Assembly (NCBI RefSeq): GCF_002115755.1
Contig: NZ_JFKA01000002.1
Coordinates: 558,001 to 622,000, forward strand
Source: Thalassospira mesophila
GTDB lineage: Bacteria; Pseudomonadota; Alphaproteobacteria; Rhodospirillales; Thalassospiraceae
Direction: 5' to 3'
DNA: 64,000 nt
The position numbers were made by a program, and so were the translations under genes. Position 1 is the first letter of the stretch, and each line of letters starts with the position of its first letter. Shown piece after piece: positions 63,407-64,000 of the stretch. The notes under the pieces were generated by a model. The model ran no database searches, was not told where the DNA came from, and was given only the letters and a program-made list of their open reading frames with translations.

Positions 63407-64000
63407 CTAGGCGTAAGTGCTAAATTGTGGGCGGTTGCGATCTTGCGCCACGGCAGCCTGAGCCGAATACTGGCTGGCTTGCGCGGTTTGTGTAATCTGG
63501 GTTTGAACCGTCTGTTCGTCGCCTTTGGGGCTGGCCGCCGACAGGGCTTCGTCCTTTTGCGGGGCAAACAGTTCGGTAATTCGGGCATCAAGCGATTTCA
63601 GGCCATCATCAAGGCGCTGCTGCGTGTCATTGATGCTGGCACTAACGGTTTCATTTAGCGCGCCCAAACCTTCAAGAAGATCACGGGCCTGATCAATGCC
63701 TTTGGCTATCCCCCTGGAAGCCTCGGACAAAATATGACGGGCTTCGCCTTCATTATCGGCATGTGACGTGATCAGGTTGGAAACCTGCGACAATATCCGG
63801 TCCGATACGGCTTCGGGCGTGTAATCGTCGGGGTTTACCCCCTGGATCGAGATCCCGGAGCTTGAAAGGCTTTCATTGATCGCAGAAATGATCTGATCGG
63901 TGCCAAGAGCCTGGGCAGAACTGTTTGAAAGCGAGACCTTGGTGGCATCACCAAAGATATTCGCACCCGAGTCCTTGCCAATCAGCGATCCACTGTGACC
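63407..64000 (-). CDS. DUF5610-like protein (start beyond the window)
   Basis: The frame is open to the window edge, so only the C-terminal ~197 residues are visible, beginning GHSGSLIGKDSGANIFGDATKV. The segment DQIISAINESLSSSGISIQGVNPDDYTPEAVSDRILSQVSNL resembles DUF5610 proteins. After it come heptad-like segments (AKGIDQARDLLEGLGALNETVSASINDTQQRLDDGLKSLDARITELF), probably a coiled coil, and a Gln/Ala-rich tail. Role unknown. Confidence 0.6.
   Translation of the reverse strand, partial: GHSGSLIGKDSGANIFGDATKVSLSNSSAQALGTDQIISAINESLSSSGISIQGVNPDDYTPEAVSDRILSQVSNLITSHADNEGEARHILSEASRGIAKGIDQARDLLEGLGALNETVSASINDTQQRLDDGLKSLDARITELFAPQKDEALSAASPKGDEQTVQTQITQTAQASQYSAQAAVAQDRNRPQFSTYA

Noticed and set aside
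1-64000. tRNA, rRNA, CRISPR array, prophage or biosynthetic cluster
   Set aside because: Looked for cloverleaf, repeat-spacer, integrase and multi-enzyme patterns in the gaps and saw none by eye; a covariance-model scan would be needed to exclude small RNAs.

Overview
The window reads as a contiguous chromosomal stretch of an alphaproteobacterium of moderate GC, most likely Rhodospirillales and close to Thalassospira. That placement is an inference from protein character: a CckA-type hybrid kinase, the N-terminus of RecA, an exact alphaproteobacterial SOS box (GTTC-N7-GTTC) in front of recA, a GGAAC-N16-CGTT general-stress-type promoter, and a chemoreceptor/PilZ fusion. Genes are dense and alternate in strand in short operons. 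I see no rRNA, tRNA, CRISPR array, prophage, transposase or replication origin. Most of the window is core genome, with one repeat element.

Layout: 1-13150 holds the end of a chemoreceptor-PilZ protein, cckA, a DUF523 protein, a PH-domain membrane protein, a DMT exporter, nikR, recA, two entericidin-like lipoproteins flanking a DUF1328 protein and a 271-bp MITE-like element, and alaS. 13163-18589 holds a DUF2254 protein, a TetR/MFS pair, a TPR protein and a SufR-like Cys-rich regulator divergent from an unusual Rieske fusion (18676-20349). 20475-28871 carries an SDR oxidoreductase, a MoxR/CoxE pair, a MarR-GNAT fusion, an Lrp regulator divergent from a RocB-like peptidase, a glycerophosphodiesterase and WrbA.

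29140-43849 carries pirin, an ECF sigma/anti-sigma operon divergent from an unknown exported protein with matching promoters on both sides, icd, a TetR/EmrAB-like exporter, another TetR, a three-gene exported protein/cytochrome b/molybdopterin oxidoreductase set, a di-haem cytochrome c peroxidase and a LOG-family protein. 44168-57847 carries an unknown multi-pass membrane protein, a LysM protein, psd-pssA for phosphatidylethanolamine synthesis, a periplasmic binding protein, a padR-adaptor-RND efflux operon, a membrane-anchored AraC regulator and a MipA protein. 57909-64000 carries a GNAT enzyme, the queuosine genes queE/queD/queC with a probable preQ1-I riboswitch before queC, a methyltransferase, sodC and the truncated end of a DUF5610-like protein.

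The most notable non-coding signals are the nested inverted-repeat element at 9794-10064, a minus-strand terminator with no gene (possible sRNA, 6405-6570), the paired GGAA[T/G]-N17-CGTTG promoters at 31684-31759, the preQ1-like aptamer at 60948-60986, the SOS box at 7576-7590, and several perfect palindromes placed as operators in front of regulators or their targets.
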